This document shows positions 62,692-64,000 of a stretch of 64,000 nucleotides of DNA, in pieces. Location: positions 124,001 to 188,000 of the forward strand of contig NZ_JABULX010000001.1 of the NCBI RefSeq assembly GCF_013328345.1. Reading direction: 5' to 3'. The position numbers and the translations under genes were made by a program. The stretch is from Marinifaba aquimaris. GTDB taxonomy: Bacteria; Pseudomonadota; Gammaproteobacteria; Enterobacterales; Alteromonadaceae. The notes under the pieces were generated by a model that had not been told where the DNA came from, ran no database searches, and saw only the letters and a program-made list of their open reading frames with translations. Each line of letters opens with the position of its first letter. Positions within the stretch are counted from its first letter, which is position 1.

Positions 62692-63036
62692 TTATTGTTC
62701 ATCATCTTGATAGAGCTTCATAACCAATTGTTGCTCTATCTCCCCCATCGATACCAAATGGCGAGTCATGATTCTGACTAGTTTCGATTTTGACACCCCC
62801 AATGCTTCAGACAACTCAGTTAAATCAGCTTTAACCTCATTATTTAAAGTAAACGTGGCAGGCGTGAATCGTTTTTCTTTAGCTGACAATTGCTTTGGTT
62901 TAATGGCAACTTCTTGTTTTAACCCTTTGGCATGTAACGCCGCACCATCGATAAACTCTTCAAGCGTTAATTCTCTATCGAGCACTCTCGTTTTAGCCGA
63001 CGGCTTGCCAGCCGATTTCAGATCCGCGAACCCCAT
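62692..63036 (-). CDS. Small ribbon-helix-helix protein, partner of the ParA-like gene
   Basis: About 114 residues. The C-terminal FTLNNEVKADLTELSEALGV, followed by KSKLVRIMTRHLV, is a likely ribbon-helix-helix DNA-binding domain; the N-terminal half is basic and lacks recognisable motifs. I start it at the ATG at 63036, which overlaps the ParA-like gene end by 44 bases. The arrangement recalls the ParG/ParB-type partners of plasmid ParA genes, but a chromosomal regulator is possible. Confidence 0.6.
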   Translation of the reverse strand: MGFADLKSAGKPSAKTRVLDRELTLEEFIDGAALHAKGLKQEVAIKPKQLSAKEKRFTPATFTLNNEVKADLTELSEALGVSKSKLVRIMTRHLVSMGEIEQQLVMKLYQDDEQ

Positions 63037-63691
63037 CTTCTTCCTCCACAGCAATTGATGTTATTTCAGAGATTATATTTCGGATCTCTTGAGCAGCCTT
63101 ACTATCACCTTCTATCTCAAGTACAGACTCACCGCACTCCTCACTGTCATCATAAAGATTGCGAGAAAATGTCACTGAGTTGAGTACGGCTAAATTGTAG
63201 CTACGACACACGTCTTTTGACTCCAAAATTCGGCCGGCTTGATTAGGCAACGATGGGCATTGTGTCAACACCACCCTAGGGATCATTCTGGGGTTAACCA
63301 TTTGACATGAAGAGACGAGCTCTTCCATATGAGGTAGTGTTTTTAAATCGCGGCGTTTTGGTCTTAGGGGTAGTAAAACATGGGAAGCGACAGACATGGC
63401 TGCGCGAAGTGTAGTACTGTCTTGACCACCACAATCAACAACAACGTAGTCGTAGTGGTTTTCAAAACTGAGCAACTCGTAGCGTATCTTACCGTATAAT
63501 TGAACACAGTTAATCCAGGGTAAATTAGGTGCTGAGTGCCGAGCTTGAATCCAATCTGAAGTGGTTTTTTGAGGGTCGCAATCAACTAGCATGACACTAG
63601 CGTCTTTTTCTTTAGCAAAATAAACAGCAATATTCTGAGCAAGACAGCTTTTACCACTGCCGCCTTTTTCTCCGCCAACAAGCAAGATCAT
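62993..63691 (-). CDS. ParA-family ATPase (plasmid-type, ParF-like)
   Basis: The 232-residue protein has the deviant Walker A GGEKGGSGKSCLAQN, LVDCDPQKTTSDW and VVVDCGGQDSTTLR. It has no N-terminal DNA-binding domain, so it is of the small ParF/Soj-like class. It is not MinD- or FlhG-like, since the membrane helix end is missing. It lies at the outer edge of the flagellar region with its own partner gene. Confidence 0.82.
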   Translation of the reverse strand: MILLVGGEKGGSGKSCLAQNIAVYFAKEKDASVMLVDCDPQKTTSDWIQARHSAPNLPWINCVQLYGKIRYELLSFENHYDYVVVDCGGQDSTTLRAAMSVASHVLLPLRPKRRDLKTLPHMEELVSSCQMVNPRMIPRVVLTQCPSLPNQAGRILESKDVCRSYNLAVLNSVTFSRNLYDDSEECGESVLEIEGDSKAAQEIRNIISEITSIAVEEEDGVRGSEIGWQAVG

Positions 63692-63989
63692 ATTTTTATC
63701 CTCTAGGTACTACAATGTAACGATTAATTACAGGTTAAGAGTTTATTAACCAGAACAACTGGTCAATAATTAGTCTAGAGGTCAGAAAAGTGATTGCAAT
63801 AGCTAAGACTGGGTTCTTTAGTTTAAATAATTATCAAAAATTGCTTTAAAATAACAAAACTAATTGTTCGCTATCGAATATTAACTATTAATTAATAAAT
63901 GCAATGTGATAGTATGAAACTTATTCAAAGCGTTAATTACTGTAACAATAAGTTTACTTTGACCCGTCATTCTTTAAGTAGGTTGTTAA
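63692..63989. other. AT-rich gap upstream of the ParA-like gene with short inverted repeats
   Basis: No gene is seen. GGTTAA and TTAACC face each other at 63733-63751, and an overlapping imperfect repeat (ACCAG-AACAA-CTGGT) lies at 63746-63766. CCTCTAG in the ribosome site and CTAGAGG at 63775-63781 are also complementary. These could be operator or partition sites of the ParA-RHH pair. Confidence 0.4.
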
Positions 63990-64000
63990 ATGCGTAAAGA
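63990..64000 (+). CDS. Possible start of a further plus-strand gene, cut by the window edge
   Basis: An ATG at 63990 follows AAGTAGGTTGTTAA and opens MRK before the edge. Only three codons are visible and the ribosome site is weak. Confidence 0.25.

Noticed and set aside
62692-63691. Integrated plasmid or prophage edge
   Set aside because: No integrase, attachment repeat, tRNA or replication gene is visible beside the ParA-like pair.

Overview
The window looks like the polar-flagellum region of a low-GC marine gammaproteobacterium of the Alteromonadales. A Colwelliaceae-type genome (Colwellia/Thalassotalea) is my best guess, from gene content and style only. The indicators are Vibrio-type FlgT/FlgO/FlgP proteins, CheV-CheR next to the flg genes, several tandem flagellins of about 275 residues, and both sigma54 and FliA-type promoters. 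No rRNA, tRNA, CRISPR array or insertion sequence was seen.

Region 1 (1-35.6 kb, all on the minus strand, so transcription runs from high to low coordinates) is a large nonulosonate and sugar-tailoring island. From 35.6 kb downward it holds pseudaminic acid genes (pseB, pseC, pseF, a GT9-like transferase, pseI, pseG). A secreted-type amidohydrolase and the remnant of a GNAT gene follow. Next comes an acyl module (ACP, SDR reductase, AMP-ligase, PseH-like GNAT), then a GT2 enzyme. After that come glf, a second GT2, an unusually large 1201-residue Maf-type flagellin glycosyltransferase, and a protein with the three motifs of bacterial sialyltransferases. The legionaminic acid pathway follows (legB, legC, legG, legI, a NeuD-like acetyltransferase, ptmE, legF). 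Behind it sits a tailoring set: NodB-fold protein, methyltransferase, unknown protein, two Gfo/Idh/MocA oxidoreductases and a sulfotransferase. Last come rfbF-rfbG-rfbH and an RfbJ-like reductase for a CDP-3,6-dideoxyhexose.

Region 2 (35.7-43.5 kb, minus strand) is the filament set: fliT-like, fliS, fliD, flaG and four flagellins. The flagellins alternate between two subtypes (A-B-A-B), and three of the four have clear FliA promoters. Region 3 (44.5-57.6 kb, minus strand) is flgL back to flgB, then cheR and cheV, with sigma54 promoters before flgB, flgE and flgF. Region 4 (57.7-62.7 kb) has flgA-flgM-flgN on the plus strand, flgO/flgP/flgO-like on the minus strand, and flgT on the plus strand. 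The right edge (62.7-64 kb) carries a plasmid-type ParA with a small ribbon-helix-helix partner.

The genes fit one programme. Sigma54 promoters drive the hook and basal body and the H-ring proteins. FliA promoters drive flagellins, flgM and probably cheV. FliA-like sites also recur inside the sugar island, most strikingly before rfbF, where the site matches the third flagellin promoter at 23 of 27 positions. I infer that the island makes the glycans placed on flagellin (pseudaminic and legionaminic derivatives, possibly acylated, methylated or sulfated, and perhaps a 3,6-dideoxyhexose) and is co-expressed with it.
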